DNA from: CAZJWR01 sp964549765
Lineage (GTDB): Bacteria; Zixibacteria; MSB-5A5; GN15; JAAZOE01
Assembly (NCBI GenBank): GCA_964549765.1
Contig: CAZJWR010000006.1
Coordinates: 45,810 to 109,809, forward strand
Length of the DNA stretch: 64,000 nt
Direction: 5' to 3'
The notes beneath the pieces were generated by a model that was given only the letters and a program-made list of their open reading frames with translations, had not been told where the DNA came from and ran no database searches. Shown piece after piece: positions 36,961 to 45,682 of this stretch; position 1 is the first letter of the stretch; every line of letters begins with the position of its first letter. The position numbers were made by a program, and so were the translations under genes.

Positions 36961-37695
36961 GTGGCTGGGATTTTTCGATCACAAATATCGTGGGTGCGCC
37001 GGCAGGTAGGCGATATGCTCGACGTGCTGTATCCGCCGGTGTGCGGCATATGCGGGAAACCGGCCAATTCCGAGGATCGGCTAATATGCATGGCGTGCTG
37101 GGATTTGATCAAAGGTTTCGAGGCGCCGTACTGCTCCGGTTGCCGGAAGCTCTTGTTCGACAGGCTCTCTTGCCGGGAATGCCGATCGTCGCCGATGGTT
37201 ATATTTTCGCTGGGGTATTTCGACGAACGCTTGCAGTCAATTATTCACGATCTCAAATTTCACGGGCTAAAGCCTCTGGCGACGGGGCTGGGTCGTGGGC
37301 TGGCGGATTTGATCGCCCCTGTGGCGAATCGAGTTAAGGCTGATTTTATTATCCCGGTTCCGCTTCACGAAAGCCGCCGTCTTGGCCGGGGATTCAATCA
37401 GGCCGAGGAGATCGCGCGGGAGATGTCCCGGCGATTGAATGTTACGCTTCAATCCGATCTCTTATTCAGCGTCCGCAAAACCAAACAGCAGGCTAAACTC
37501 CCGGCGGCCCAACGCGAGGCAAACGTCCGGGGAGCTTTTGCCGTCGATGATGAAAACGGAGTACTGAAAGGCAAACGGATTATCCTGGTCGATGATGTCA
37601 CCACCACCGGCGCGACGCTGCGCGAAAATGCCCGCGTGCTGAGGCAGGCCGGAGCGGGGAAAATTGTCGGAGCGGTAGCCGCGACCGCGGTCTGA
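36961..37695 (+). CDS. comF: ComF-family phosphoribosyltransferase
   Basis: 244 residues. N-terminal zinc finger (PPVCGICGKPA, CSGCRKLLF, CRECRSS) followed by a PRTase domain with the PRPP loop IILVDDVTTTGATL. ComF proteins act in DNA uptake and recombination-linked steps. Zn finger plus PRTase and length are all typical. GTG at 36961 is the likely start, 9 nt after the permease stop, without a clear ribosome site. Confidence 0.9.
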   Translation: MAGIFRSQISWVRRQVGDMLDVLYPPVCGICGKPANSEDRLICMACWDLIKGFEAPYCSGCRKLLFDRLSCRECRSSPMVIFSLGYFDERLQSIIHDLKFHGLKPLATGLGRGLADLIAPVANRVKADFIIPVPLHESRRLGRGFNQAEEIAREMSRRLNVTLQSDLLFSVRKTKQQAKLPAAQREANVRGAFAVDDENGVLKGKRIILVDDVTTTGATLRENARVLRQAGAGKIVGAVAATAV

Positions 37696-37736
37696 AATTC
37701 ATTGCGCTACCACTCTTAAAACGGCAGATTATACCC

Positions 37737-38651
37737 ATGCAAACGGAGAAGGACAAACCGGCGCCGACCTTCCCTGAAATCGACGTTTTTATGCGGGCTG
37801 TCGCGGTCGAGGAGGGGCTGGCGTCGAATACGCTGATCGCCTACCGTCGCGACCTCGAAGCGTTCATGAGCCATATCGGGCGCAAACGGATTGAGGATAT
37901 TTCCCGGCGGGATATTATCGCGTATCTCCACGTTCTCTACGACATCGGCCTGAATCCCTCGACGGCGAACCGCCGGCTGTCGGCCATCAAGAAATTTCTC
38001 CGTTTTCACCTCGGTAAAACCGCGCCCGTCGCCGCGATTTCGGGGCCTCGTCTCAGCCGGCGGCTGCCGGTGGTTCTTTCGGTGGCCGAGGTGCAGAAGA
38101 TCTTGGAAATTCCCGATAGAGAAGATATACGGCAAATCCGGGATGTTGCCGTTCTGGAGACGTTGTATGCCACCGGGATGCGGATTTCGGAAATAATCGA
38201 CCTGGACCGTTCCGTGTACGTGCCGGAAATCGAGTATATCATGGTTACCGGCAAGGGCAACCGTGAACGCCTTGTCCCGTTGGGCAGTTATGCCATCGCT
38301 GCGATCGACCGATATATAAAGCAATCCCGGCCCCAACTGGCCGAAGGGAAAAAGGAGTGCAACCGATTATTTATCACGCGTCGAGGAACGGGATTCAGCC
38401 GGTCGGGGATGTGGAAACTGATCCGCGGCTACATCCTGAAAGCCGGCATCCGCAAGAAGGTGACGCCGCACACGTTCCGACACTCGTTCGCGACGCATCT
38501 TCTGGAGGGCGGGGCGAACCTGCGAGTGGTCCAGGAACTGCTTGGACACGCCAGCATCAACACGACGCAGATATACACGCATCTCGACCGGCAGTACCTG
38601 CTGGAGATTCATCGCCAGTATCATCCGAGGGCGGCCGCAAAGGACCGCTGA
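37737..38651 (+). CDS. xerD: Tyrosine recombinase, XerC/XerD type
   Basis: 304 residues. N-terminal SAM-like DNA-binding domain (EEGLASNTLIAYRRDLEAF) and a catalytic domain with the full R-K-H-R-H-Y set: TGMRISE, GKGNRER, HTFRHSFATHL, LGHASINTTQIYTH. Length and context without other integration genes fit the chromosome-dimer resolvase rather than a phage integrase. No dif-like site is recognised in the window. Stop overlaps the next start (TGATG). Confidence 0.9.
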   Translation: MQTEKDKPAPTFPEIDVFMRAVAVEEGLASNTLIAYRRDLEAFMSHIGRKRIEDISRRDIIAYLHVLYDIGLNPSTANRRLSAIKKFLRFHLGKTAPVAAISGPRLSRRLPVVLSVAEVQKILEIPDREDIRQIRDVAVLETLYATGMRISEIIDLDRSVYVPEIEYIMVTGKGNRERLVPLGSYAIAAIDRYIKQSRPQLAEGKKECNRLFITRRGTGFSRSGMWKLIRGYILKAGIRKKVTPHTFRHSFATHLLEGGANLRVVQELLGHASINTTQIYTHLDRQYLLEIHRQYHPRAAAKDR

Positions 38652-39589
38652 TGCTCCACGTGGCGTCGTCCGCCATGGGCACGCGCGCCGAATTTTATCT
38701 TTCCCGAATAATCGAAGACCGAAGGGTGTCACTGCACCGGTTTGCGTCGATCGATGAGTTGCTGGTCCTGGCTCAGCGGTTCACTCTCGATTTGATCTAT
38801 GTCGGTACCGGCGATATATCGGCGGACGAATTCATGAAGACGCTCGATATGATCCGTCGCATTAAAAATCATACATATCTCGCTATTATCCCGACAGTTA
38901 TCTATCATCCTCATCCCGGTGATACCATCCTGACGGCGGCGTTCGAAAACGGCGCCGAAGAGGTTTTCTCGGAAAAACTCCCGGTCCATATCGCCTGCGT
39001 CAAGACGATGATGCTGATTCAGCGCGCCATCCGCGACCTGTCGATCAATCCCTCCAGCCGCCTGCCCGGGCCGGCCAGTATCGAACGAGAGATCGAACGG
39101 CAGATCGAGATGGGCCAGCAATTCGCCGTTTGCTACGCCGACCTCGACAATTTCAAGGCCTTCAACGACTACTACGGGTATTATTTCGGAGACCGGATCA
39201 TCCAATTGACGGCCCGGATCATCAAAGACGTCGTTTTCGATTTATGCCGCGAAGGCTTCGTCGGGCATATCGGCGGCGACGATTTCATATTCGTCATCCC
39301 GGCCAACATGGTCTCGGCCATATGCGAGAATATCATCCGCACCTTCGACACGCTGATACCGTATCGGTATCATTCCGACGACCGCGAGCGCGGGGTTATT
39401 ACCACGGCCAACCGTCGCGGCACGGTGGAGGAATATGCGATCATGACTATCTCCATCGCGGTCGTGGTCAACAAGGGCAGAATGTTCACGCACGTGGGGG
39501 AAATGTCCCATATGCTGGCCGACCTCAAGACCTACACCAAATCGCTGGAGGGGTCGAACTACGTCATCGAGCGCCGCAAAAAGTACTAA
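38651..39589 (+). CDS. GGDEF-domain protein (GGDDF active site) with receiver-like N-terminus
   Basis: 312 residues. The first 120 resemble a divergent response-receiver fold (DLIYVGTGD..., PTVIYH...FENGAEEVFSEKL). Residues of about 155-305 form a diguanylate-cyclase domain: CYADLDNFKAFNDYYGYYFGD and GHIGGDDFIFVI. The signature is GGDDF instead of GGDEF/GGEEF, an acidic swap that may or may not keep cyclase activity. Translationally coupled to xerD (one-base overlap). Its stop codon overlaps the convergent gene's stop. Confidence 0.85.
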   Translation: MLHVASSAMGTRAEFYLSRIIEDRRVSLHRFASIDELLVLAQRFTLDLIYVGTGDISADEFMKTLDMIRRIKNHTYLAIIPTVIYHPHPGDTILTAAFENGAEEVFSEKLPVHIACVKTMMLIQRAIRDLSINPSSRLPGPASIEREIERQIEMGQQFAVCYADLDNFKAFNDYYGYYFGDRIIQLTARIIKDVVFDLCREGFVGHIGGDDFIFVIPANMVSAICENIIRTFDTLIPYRYHSDDRERGVITTANRRGTVEEYAIMTISIAVVVNKGRMFTHVGEMSHMLADLKTYTKSLEGSNYVIERRKKY

Positions 39590-41727
39590 TTTTCCAGCTG
39601 CCGTTTCAATTCACGAGCGCGTTCATAATTCGGGTTGATTATCAAGAGAGAATCGAGATTGAGCAGGGCCTTCTGCCGATCCCCCAGCCGCATATACAGC
39701 ACCGCCAGATTGAAATATGGCTCGACCAGTGTCTGGTCCAGGCCTTTTGCCTCGTTGTATTTGACGATGGCGCTGGCGGTGTCGCCGTTGACAAGCTCAA
39801 TATTGCCCCAATTGAGATAGCCCGCGGCATATTGGGGGTTGATATCCAGTGCCCTCGTGAAATATAAGAAAGCGGTCGCAGTGTCACCGACGCGGCCATA
39901 CAGGACGCCCAATTTTGCGAGCGTGCTGTAGTCGGTCGAATCGATTTCCACGACCCGCTGGAAATTCTGCGCCGCCTGTTGATATTGATCCCGGCTCATA
40001 TATAATTCACCGAGATGGGCATACGGTTGTTCGTTATCCGGTTCGAGTGTGGCGGCGCGGCGATAATTCATTTCAGCCCGTTCAAAATCGCCGGTCTTCT
40101 CATAGGAAACACCGAGGTTGATATAGGCGTCGTAGTAATTCGGGTCGATCGAGACGGCGATTTTCAACTGCTGAATGGCGTCGCCGTATCGTTCCATGTT
40201 CAGATAGGTCGTGCCCAGACCGAAATACAGGGCCGGCATCCGGGGCGCTTCCGCGATGGCCAGTTTGTATTCGTTGATGGCCTCGGGATATTTCTCCTGC
40301 CGGGAATAGGTCAGCGCCAAATTATGATGAATCTGGGCCGTATTCTGCAGACCCAATTCGAAGAAATTGGTATTGCTGAGGATCAGCAGGACAACGAGTA
40401 TGACCAGCGGAATCGCGGTATTTTTTATTTTGCCGACCTTGATTTTATCCCAGAAATAGAAAACGGCATAGGCCGAAAACAGCAGCATGACCGGGATAAT
40501 CGTCAGGCGATGCCGCGCCGTTACGAGAAACAGCACGACCGTGGGGATATAACCGACCAAGAAAATCAGCAGCGGCGCCATCTCCCGCCATTTTCGATAA
40601 CACAGACCGATACCGATCAGTCCCAGCGGCGCGAACAAGCCGTAGGGGAATTTAAGCCCATGATCGAAAATAAGTATGGATAGCAGCGAGGAATATTTGC
40701 GGAAATCATAGATGTCATGCTGATCGGGATTTTCGAAGCCCGAAAAGAAATAGACCACTTTTTTGAATGTCAGGGCCAGAAATTTGCCGGGATGTTCGAA
40801 GATGAATTCTTTGGCCTTGTTGGCCCAGAACGCGGACGCCTGCGACGGTTTCAGGGGATGGCCGACTTCCTTCTCGGCGTATTCGGTGGTGATGGGGATG
40901 AACTTCGTCCAGGGAACGCTGGCGTCGAGATCGATTTCCGGCATCAGCATGGTCATGCCCTCGGCCGATGAATTGTTGCCGAGGTAGAAGTTGATCCCGC
41001 CCTGCGAAGAGATGAGAACGAAATCGTCGGTGACAACATAATTACGGACGGTTACCGGGGCGATCGGCAAGCCGACCCCGATGAAAAAAAGCAGGACGAG
41101 GATGATATTGGAGCGGGTCTCGATGCGGCGGCTGAAATGGAGGAAGATCCAGACGGCCAGAAACGGGACGACGAACAGGATATTCGGCCGGGCAATGGCC
41201 GACAAACCGAACACTATGCCGATGAAAAAATAGGCCAGCAAGCCGGGATTATCGCGGTTGCGGACCAGCAGATAGAGGCCGAGCATGTTGAGGAAGACGA
41301 AAATAACCGGAATCAAGAACATGGCGTCATAGAGGATTATGGTCCCGTAAATCGCGAGAAAGATTGATCCCAAGCGGGCAACCCGTTCGGAGAAGAACCG
41401 GCGGCCGAGCAGGTAGGTGATCGATACGGTCGCCGACGAAATAACCATCTGGATCATCCGCGTCCAGAAATAACTGGAGCTGGTGATCTTGAGAAATAGC
41501 GCCAGCAGGTAGGGATAGAGCGGCCCCCGGAAATACACCTGGGTTCCCCAAAAACTCTTGCTGAGGATTTCTTCGGCCCACTGGATATTCCATAGTTCGT
41601 CGACCATGGGCGTGTTGAAAAACGGATTCGATTTGATCTGGAGGAGATAAACCAGCCGTATGATAAAGGCCACCCCGAAGATCAGGATGGCCCATTTTTT
41701 ATGGTCTATTTTCGGCGAATTCGGCAT
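39586..41727 (-). CDS. Membrane glycosyltransferase (PMT/ArnT-like) with C-terminal TPR array
   Basis: 713 residues. The N-terminal 440 hold about eleven TM helices with a PMT-2/ArnT-type start (VDELWNIQWAEEI, acidic pair in the first loop, then YFRGPLYPYL), a lipid-linked sugar transferase architecture. The C-terminal 250 are about seven TPR units (LALTYSRQEKYPEAINEYKLA, GLGTTYLNMERYGDAIQQL...). TPRs face the side opposite the active loop, probably for partner binding. 6 bp after the OPT gene, so co-transcribed. Its TAG overlaps the GGDEF gene's TAA. Confidence 0.85.
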   Translation of the reverse strand: MPNSPKIDHKKWAILIFGVAFIIRLVYLLQIKSNPFFNTPMVDELWNIQWAEEILSKSFWGTQVYFRGPLYPYLLALFLKITSSSYFWTRMIQMVISSATVSITYLLGRRFFSERVARLGSIFLAIYGTIILYDAMFLIPVIFVFLNMLGLYLLVRNRDNPGLLAYFFIGIVFGLSAIARPNILFVVPFLAVWIFLHFSRRIETRSNIILVLLFFIGVGLPIAPVTVRNYVVTDDFVLISSQGGINFYLGNNSSAEGMTMLMPEIDLDASVPWTKFIPITTEYAEKEVGHPLKPSQASAFWANKAKEFIFEHPGKFLALTFKKVVYFFSGFENPDQHDIYDFRKYSSLLSILIFDHGLKFPYGLFAPLGLIGIGLCYRKWREMAPLLIFLVGYIPTVVLFLVTARHRLTIIPVMLLFSAYAVFYFWDKIKVGKIKNTAIPLVILVVLLILSNTNFFELGLQNTAQIHHNLALTYSRQEKYPEAINEYKLAIAEAPRMPALYFGLGTTYLNMERYGDAIQQLKIAVSIDPNYYDAYINLGVSYEKTGDFERAEMNYRRAATLEPDNEQPYAHLGELYMSRDQYQQAAQNFQRVVEIDSTDYSTLAKLGVLYGRVGDTATAFLYFTRALDINPQYAAGYLNWGNIELVNGDTASAIVKYNEAKGLDQTLVEPYFNLAVLYMRLGDRQKALLNLDSLLIINPNYERARELKRQLEN

Positions 41728-41733
41728 GGCGCC

Positions 41734-43728
41734 TTATTTGTCTTTGACCGCAGTCATGCGATAAAACAGCAGCGCCAGGAGGAAAAACGCCGCCAGTGAA
41801 ATGAACGGCCCGAGACTACCGGTGACAAACGAGGAACCCTCGTACGCGTTATAGAAATCCCGATACGACGCGATTCCGGCGATTAAACCCGCCGAGGTGA
41901 CGCCGATGAGGGCGTCGCCGGCGACAAGTCCCGAGGCGAAAAGAATGCCCTTCTCCTGTCGCTTTTTGGCCAGGAAACGGTCGCCCGTCAGCCTTTCCAC
42001 CAGTAGCGCCAGAATACCACCGGCCATGATTGGTGTCGATAAAGAAAGCGGCAAATACAGTCCGATGGCAAATGGCAGTGATGTCACGCCCAAAAGCTCG
42101 GCGCCGACGGCGATGAACGCGCCGACAATAATCGGAGTCCAAGGAATATTTTGATTGATAACACCCTGCACGACCGTGGCCATGACGTTGGCCTGGGGCG
42201 CCAGAAGCGGCTGGGGATGGGCGGCGTCACGGACGAAACCGAAGGCGTCTCCCAAAAGATAGAGCGTGAAGCCCATCGCCAAAGCCGGGAATAATAGTCC
42301 TACGAATTCCGTCCATTGTTGTTTTTTCGGTGTGGCGCCCAATAAGTAACCGGTTTTGAGGTCCTGGGCGATATCGCCCGACATGCAGACGGCGATGCAA
42401 ACCACGGCTCCGACGGACATTGCCGTGACCATGCCCGAGACGCCCCTGACGCCGAACCAGAGCAGGATCAGGCAGGTCACGAGCAGGGTAAAGATCGTCA
42501 TTCCCGACACCGGCGACGATGACGACCCGACGATACCGACAATACGGGCGGCGACGACGACGAAGAAAAATCCGAAAATAACGGCCAGCGCCGCGCCGAG
42601 GATATGCAACTCGGTTCCCGGCAGAGCCCAGATGGCGATGATGATGCCGATCGATCCGATCAGGACGTAAGACATGGGCAAATCGCGGTCGGTTCGCGGC
42701 GTGGTGTCCTCGCCGCTACGGCGGCGCTCAAGAATCTGTTTAATCCCGGCCGCGAAGGAATGGACGATGGTCGGCAGCGATTTTATCAGCGACACGGTTC
42801 CGCCCAGAGCGACAGCGCCGACTCCGAGATATTTAATATAGGAATCCCTCAATTGGGCCGGGTTCATATCGCTGAGCGGTATCGTGCCGGGTGAGATAAT
42901 CAGGCCCGGTATCTGATGGCCGATGAACGCCAAAAGCGGCCCGATACCCAGGTAACCAATCACCGCGCCGGAAAGCATCAGGGCCGAAATACGCGGCCCG
43001 ATGATATACCCGACGCCCAACAACGATGGGGTGGCGTCCAGACCGATGGTGCCGCCTCGGAGGAATCCGGTGAAATTGTGTTCCGGGAATTCGCTCCAGA
43101 ACCGCCCGATGCTCATCAAAGCTTTGTAAAAAGCGCCTATTCCGAGGCCGTAGAAGACGGTGCGGGCTTTGGAGCCGCCTTCATCGCCGGCGACGATAAT
43201 TTCAGCGCAGGCGGTACCCTCGGGGAATTTGAGTTTGTTGTGTTCCTTTTCGACAAGATATTTGCGGAGCGGAATCATCAGGAGGATACCGAGCGAACCG
43301 CCCAGTATCGACAGCCAGAATATCTGTGTTTTGCTGATAACGTGCGCCGGGACGGCTTCGCCCAACTGGGCATGAGCCGCCCAGATGAAAAAGGCCGGGA
43401 TGGTGAAGACGATACCGGCGGCCAGTGATTCACCGGCGGAGCCGATAGTCTGAACGATATTGTTTTCAAGAACAGTCACACGTTTCTTGCGGAAGAGCGC
43501 CCGAAGCACCGCCATCGATATGACCGCCGCCGGGATCGAAGCTGAGACGGTCATGCCGTATTTCAGCCCGAGATAGGCGTTGGCGACGCCGAAAACGACC
43601 GAAATAATCGATCCGAGCACGATGGTCTTGAGGGTTACTTCGGGAATGGTCTGACTGGCTTTGATATACGGCTCAAAGACTTCCGTGTTGCTATTGGAAG
43701 AGACAGCCGGGTCCTTTTCGTGAGCCAC
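41734..43728 (-). CDS. OPT-family oligopeptide transporter
   Basis: 664 residues with about 15 TM helices. Typical OPT features: YLGLKYGMTVSASIPAAVISMAVLRALF near the N-terminus, NNIVQTIGSAGESLAAGIVFTIPAF, and KFPEGTACAEIIVAGDEG. Predicted proton-coupled uptake of small peptides. GTG start at 43728 with AAGGAGG upstream. Followed closely by the TPR glycosyltransferase gene. Confidence 0.93.
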   Translation of the reverse strand: MAHEKDPAVSSNSNTEVFEPYIKASQTIPEVTLKTIVLGSIISVVFGVANAYLGLKYGMTVSASIPAAVISMAVLRALFRKKRVTVLENNIVQTIGSAGESLAAGIVFTIPAFFIWAAHAQLGEAVPAHVISKTQIFWLSILGGSLGILLMIPLRKYLVEKEHNKLKFPEGTACAEIIVAGDEGGSKARTVFYGLGIGAFYKALMSIGRFWSEFPEHNFTGFLRGGTIGLDATPSLLGVGYIIGPRISALMLSGAVIGYLGIGPLLAFIGHQIPGLIISPGTIPLSDMNPAQLRDSYIKYLGVGAVALGGTVSLIKSLPTIVHSFAAGIKQILERRRSGEDTTPRTDRDLPMSYVLIGSIGIIIAIWALPGTELHILGAALAVIFGFFFVVVAARIVGIVGSSSSPVSGMTIFTLLVTCLILLWFGVRGVSGMVTAMSVGAVVCIAVCMSGDIAQDLKTGYLLGATPKKQQWTEFVGLLFPALAMGFTLYLLGDAFGFVRDAAHPQPLLAPQANVMATVVQGVINQNIPWTPIIVGAFIAVGAELLGVTSLPFAIGLYLPLSLSTPIMAGGILALLVERLTGDRFLAKKRQEKGILFASGLVAGDALIGVTSAGLIAGIASYRDFYNAYEGSSFVTGSLGPFISLAAFFLLALLFYRMTAVKDK

Positions 43729-43782
43729 AGAACCTCCTTAGGTATGGATGGCCGGGGTCGGTTGCCGCATCAAAATCACACC

Positions 43783-43811
43783 AAGCTACATATATCCCAA
43801 ATTATTGTCAA
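43783..43811 (-). promoter_or_regulatory. Promoter of the OPT transporter operon
   Basis: On the minus strand TTGACA (43811-43806), 17-nt spacer, TAGCTT (43788-43783), about 48 nt before the OPT start. Confidence 0.5.
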
Positions 43812-44017
43812 GACAAAAGGGGAACGCTCACCGTGCAGGCCGATTCGGATGGGAAATATGAAGGGACGGGATCATGGTCATAGCCCGAAAGCAAATCAGG
43901 CCGTTGGGTTATTGACATCCAGTCATTGAATGTCGTCTCGTTATGGAACCAACCGGGGTGTGAATTGTTTGGATGACATGGAACACGATATAGGCGGAAG
44001 CCGGCTTTTGTCCCGGT

Positions 44018-44062
44018 GAGTGTGAATCGAGTGTGAATGCGCGGTGAGAAAAGGTGAGAAAA
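44018..44062. repeat. Helically phased direct repeats
   Basis: GAGTGTGAAT occurs at 44018-44027 and 44029-44038 (11-nt step). GGTGAGAAAA occurs at 44043-44052 and 44053-44062 (10-nt step). Spacings of about one helical turn are typical of cooperative binding sites, but no regulator is known. Confidence 0.35.
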
Positions 44063-44255
44063 AATTTTTAGTAGGCTACGGGAAAAAAGTGGAACTTTAT
44101 CAGCAAAAAGTGTAAAATCGGTAGGAGGATGATTGAAAAGCCGGAGAGTCGATTTCTCAATTTTGATTGAAAACGGGCAGAATGTGTCTGGTCCCCCCTC
44201 ACACGCCGCTGGACAGGAATTTTGCATCTCCGGCAATTGGGGCAAAGAAAAGGAT

Positions 44256-44284
44256 TTGACAAAATCGACTTCACATTGTACATT
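44256..44284 (+). promoter_or_regulatory. Promoter of the secreted FlgD-like protein gene
   Basis: TTGACA (44256-44261), 17-nt spacer, TACATT (44279-44284). Predicted leader of about 140 nt. Confidence 0.55.
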
Positions 44285-44355
44285 GTATGTAGTGAGTTGC
44301 CCCACACCTCATCCCAACCCGTCTCAGCGTATAAAAATGTTATTTGGAAAGTAAA

Positions 44356-44396
44356 TGGCTGTGCGGCGCACAGGGAGCTTGTGCTTCCGGCAGCCA
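44356..44396 (+). other. Structured 5' leader element
   Basis: Outer stem TGGCTG/CAGCCA (44356-44361 with 44391-44396) encloses CTGTGC/GCACAG (44359-44364 with 44368-44373, GGC loop) and GGAGC/GCTTC (44374-44378 with 44383-44387). The first inner stem competes with part of the outer stem, so alternative folds are possible. Does not match a riboswitch class I can confirm. Confidence 0.35.
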
Positions 44397-44431
44397 CGGA
44401 GTAAACCCTTAAAACGGAGGGGGTGACATTA

Positions 44432-45241
44432 ATGAAGCGTAATGTGCTTGTCACTTCAATCCTTGTCCTGTTCTTGGTTCCGGCCTTCGTCATGGCCGCC
44501 AACAGCGACAAGTTCGTTGCGGCCAAAGCGGCGCCGACATCATCGGACGAGTTGGTGGTGCCGCTTAACGTGACGAATGCCGAAAAGTTGGTCGCCATGG
44601 ATATCCCGTTGGGATTTTCCGAGGGGGCCCACTTGGATAGGGTCGTCTTTACCGACCGGGTGAAGAGTTTCGAGTATACGATCGCCAATATCGACAACGA
44701 GAACCGGCAGGTCGTGATCGGTTTGATCTCCATGGTTTCCAAGGAGCTGCCCGATCTGAGCGTCGGTTCCGGCCCCATTGCCGAGCTTCACTTCACGCTC
44801 GATAACGGGGTGAGTGGCGTCGAGCTCAAGGCGATCGAGCTGGAAAATCCGAATCATTCGTTGACGTATTACTACAACGATTATTCCAGCGGGCGTCCGG
44901 AAGTAAAAAGCGTCCATCCTGAGTTCGAAACGCAATTTGTCGAACTCAAGAGCGCCATCCCGTCAGTCTTCGCTCTGCACCAGAATTCCCCGAACCCGTT
45001 CAACCCGACTACCTCGGTCAAATACGACATGCCCAAGGCCGGTGACGTTCAGATTGCAGTTTTCAACGTCCTGGGTCAGCGTGTGACGGATTTGGTCAAC
45101 GGGTATCAGGAAGCCGGCTCTCATGAAGTCGTCTGGAACGGCAAGGATGACGGTGGTTCGTCGGTAGCCAGTGGCATCTATTTCTATCGGATCAAGACGT
45201 CCGAATTTTCCGATACGAAGAAGATGCTGCTTCTGAAGTAA
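44432..45241 (+). CDS. Secreted protein with FlgD-like/T9SS-type C-terminal domain
   Basis: 269 residues. Signal peptide about 1-23 (VLVTSILVLFLVPAFVMA, cleaved before ANSD). The middle domain (about 30-165) is predicted all-beta, cohesin-like (LVVPLNVTNAEKLVAMDIPLGF). The last 85 residues form a FlgD-Ig/C-terminal sorting-type domain: LHQNSPNPFNPTTSVKYDMP, VFNVLGQRV, GSHEVVWNGKDDGG, SGIYFYRI and KKMLLLK. This is typical of secreted proteins of FCB bacteria. ATG at 44432 was preferred over GTG 44423. Followed by a terminator; monocistronic. Confidence 0.88.
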   Translation: MKRNVLVTSILVLFLVPAFVMAANSDKFVAAKAAPTSSDELVVPLNVTNAEKLVAMDIPLGFSEGAHLDRVVFTDRVKSFEYTIANIDNENRQVVIGLISMVSKELPDLSVGSGPIAELHFTLDNGVSGVELKAIELENPNHSLTYYYNDYSSGRPEVKSVHPEFETQFVELKSAIPSVFALHQNSPNPFNPTTSVKYDMPKAGDVQIAVFNVLGQRVTDLVNGYQEAGSHEVVWNGKDDGGSSVASGIYFYRIKTSEFSDTKKMLLLK

Positions 45242-45294
45242 AGTTCACCAGTACTTCAAAACTGGTTTTCGCACAGCCCAAGTTAGCATTTGTG

Positions 45295-45329
45295 AGCCCT
45301 TCTTGCACTCCAGGAAGGGCTTAATTTTT
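45295..45329 (+). terminator. Rho-independent terminator after the secreted-protein gene
   Basis: AGCCCTTC (45295-45302) and GAAGGGCT (45314-45321), 11-nt loop, then TAATTTTT. Confidence 0.8.
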
Positions 45330-45499
45330 CGCAGATTCTGCGTAATTACCATAAGCGAAATCTCATAATTCGGTCGGCGAAGCGCATAAAATGCGCCTGC
45401 CTCTTGTCGATTTCGGAGGTGTTGGCGTAAGTGCTTGTCGTACATTGTAAAAAATTATTTCTTTTATCGAGTGTGATGGCATGATCTTTGTTTTACTAT

Positions 45500-45673
45500 T
45501 TACTGTCTGATACGGGGATAAAACGATCCGAGTGATCGTTGTATCAGCGATTGGAGAGGAGGGCCCCTGTCACGATAACGATAGGGGCTCCCAAAAGAAG
45601 ACAGTTCCTTCTTTCCATATAGATCCTCTTTAAACACGCCGTGGCCCGACAGTTCCTGTCGGGCCAATTTTTT
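45500..45673 (+). ncRNA. Possible small RNA ending in a rho-independent terminator
   Basis: Three successive hairpins, 45522-45540 (7 bp), 45561-45590 (8 bp) and 45643-45665 (10 bp, GGCCCGACAG/CTGTCGGGCC), the last followed by seven T. The 5' end is unknown and no strong promoter is visible. The terminator could instead act as a 3' stabiliser for the convergent thiolase gene, so this is a candidate only. Confidence 0.25.
45643..45673 (+). terminator. Rho-independent terminator, plus-strand T-tract
   Basis: Ten-base-pair stem GGCCCGACAG/CTGTCGGGCC with 3-nt loop, followed by AATTTTTTT. On the minus strand there is no T-run after the hairpin. Confidence 0.7.
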
Positions 45674-45682
45674 TGCGGAAAG

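Larger units (their letters stand above)
43729..44431. other. Intergenic region with two divergent promoters, direct repeats and structured leader
   Basis: 703 bp without a supported gene. It holds the OPT promoter at 43783-43811 (minus), spaced direct repeats at 44018-44062, the promoter at 44256-44284 (plus) and a structured leader at 44356-44396. The rest, 43812-44017 and 44063-44255, shows nothing recognisable. Confidence 0.5.
45242..45682. other. Intergenic region with two terminators and a possible small RNA
   Basis: 441 bp between convergent genes. It holds the terminator of the secreted-protein gene (45295-45329), then hairpins AACGATC/GATCGTT (45522-45540) and GGGCCCCT/AGGGGCTC (45561-45590), then a second plus-strand terminator (45643-45673) with no plus-strand gene to serve. 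No convincing protein gene. Confidence 0.5.

Noticed and set aside
44290..44431. c-di-GMP-I riboswitch
   Set aside because: GCACAGGG and TAAACC-like pieces are present, but the conserved GCAAA core and second stem are not, so I keep it only as an unassigned structured leader.
45544..45618. 24-codon minus-strand frame with a good ribosome site and a hydrophobic stretch
   Set aside because: It overlaps the inverted repeat at 45561-45590 and has no promoter between the hairpin at 45643 and its start. Too short to support.
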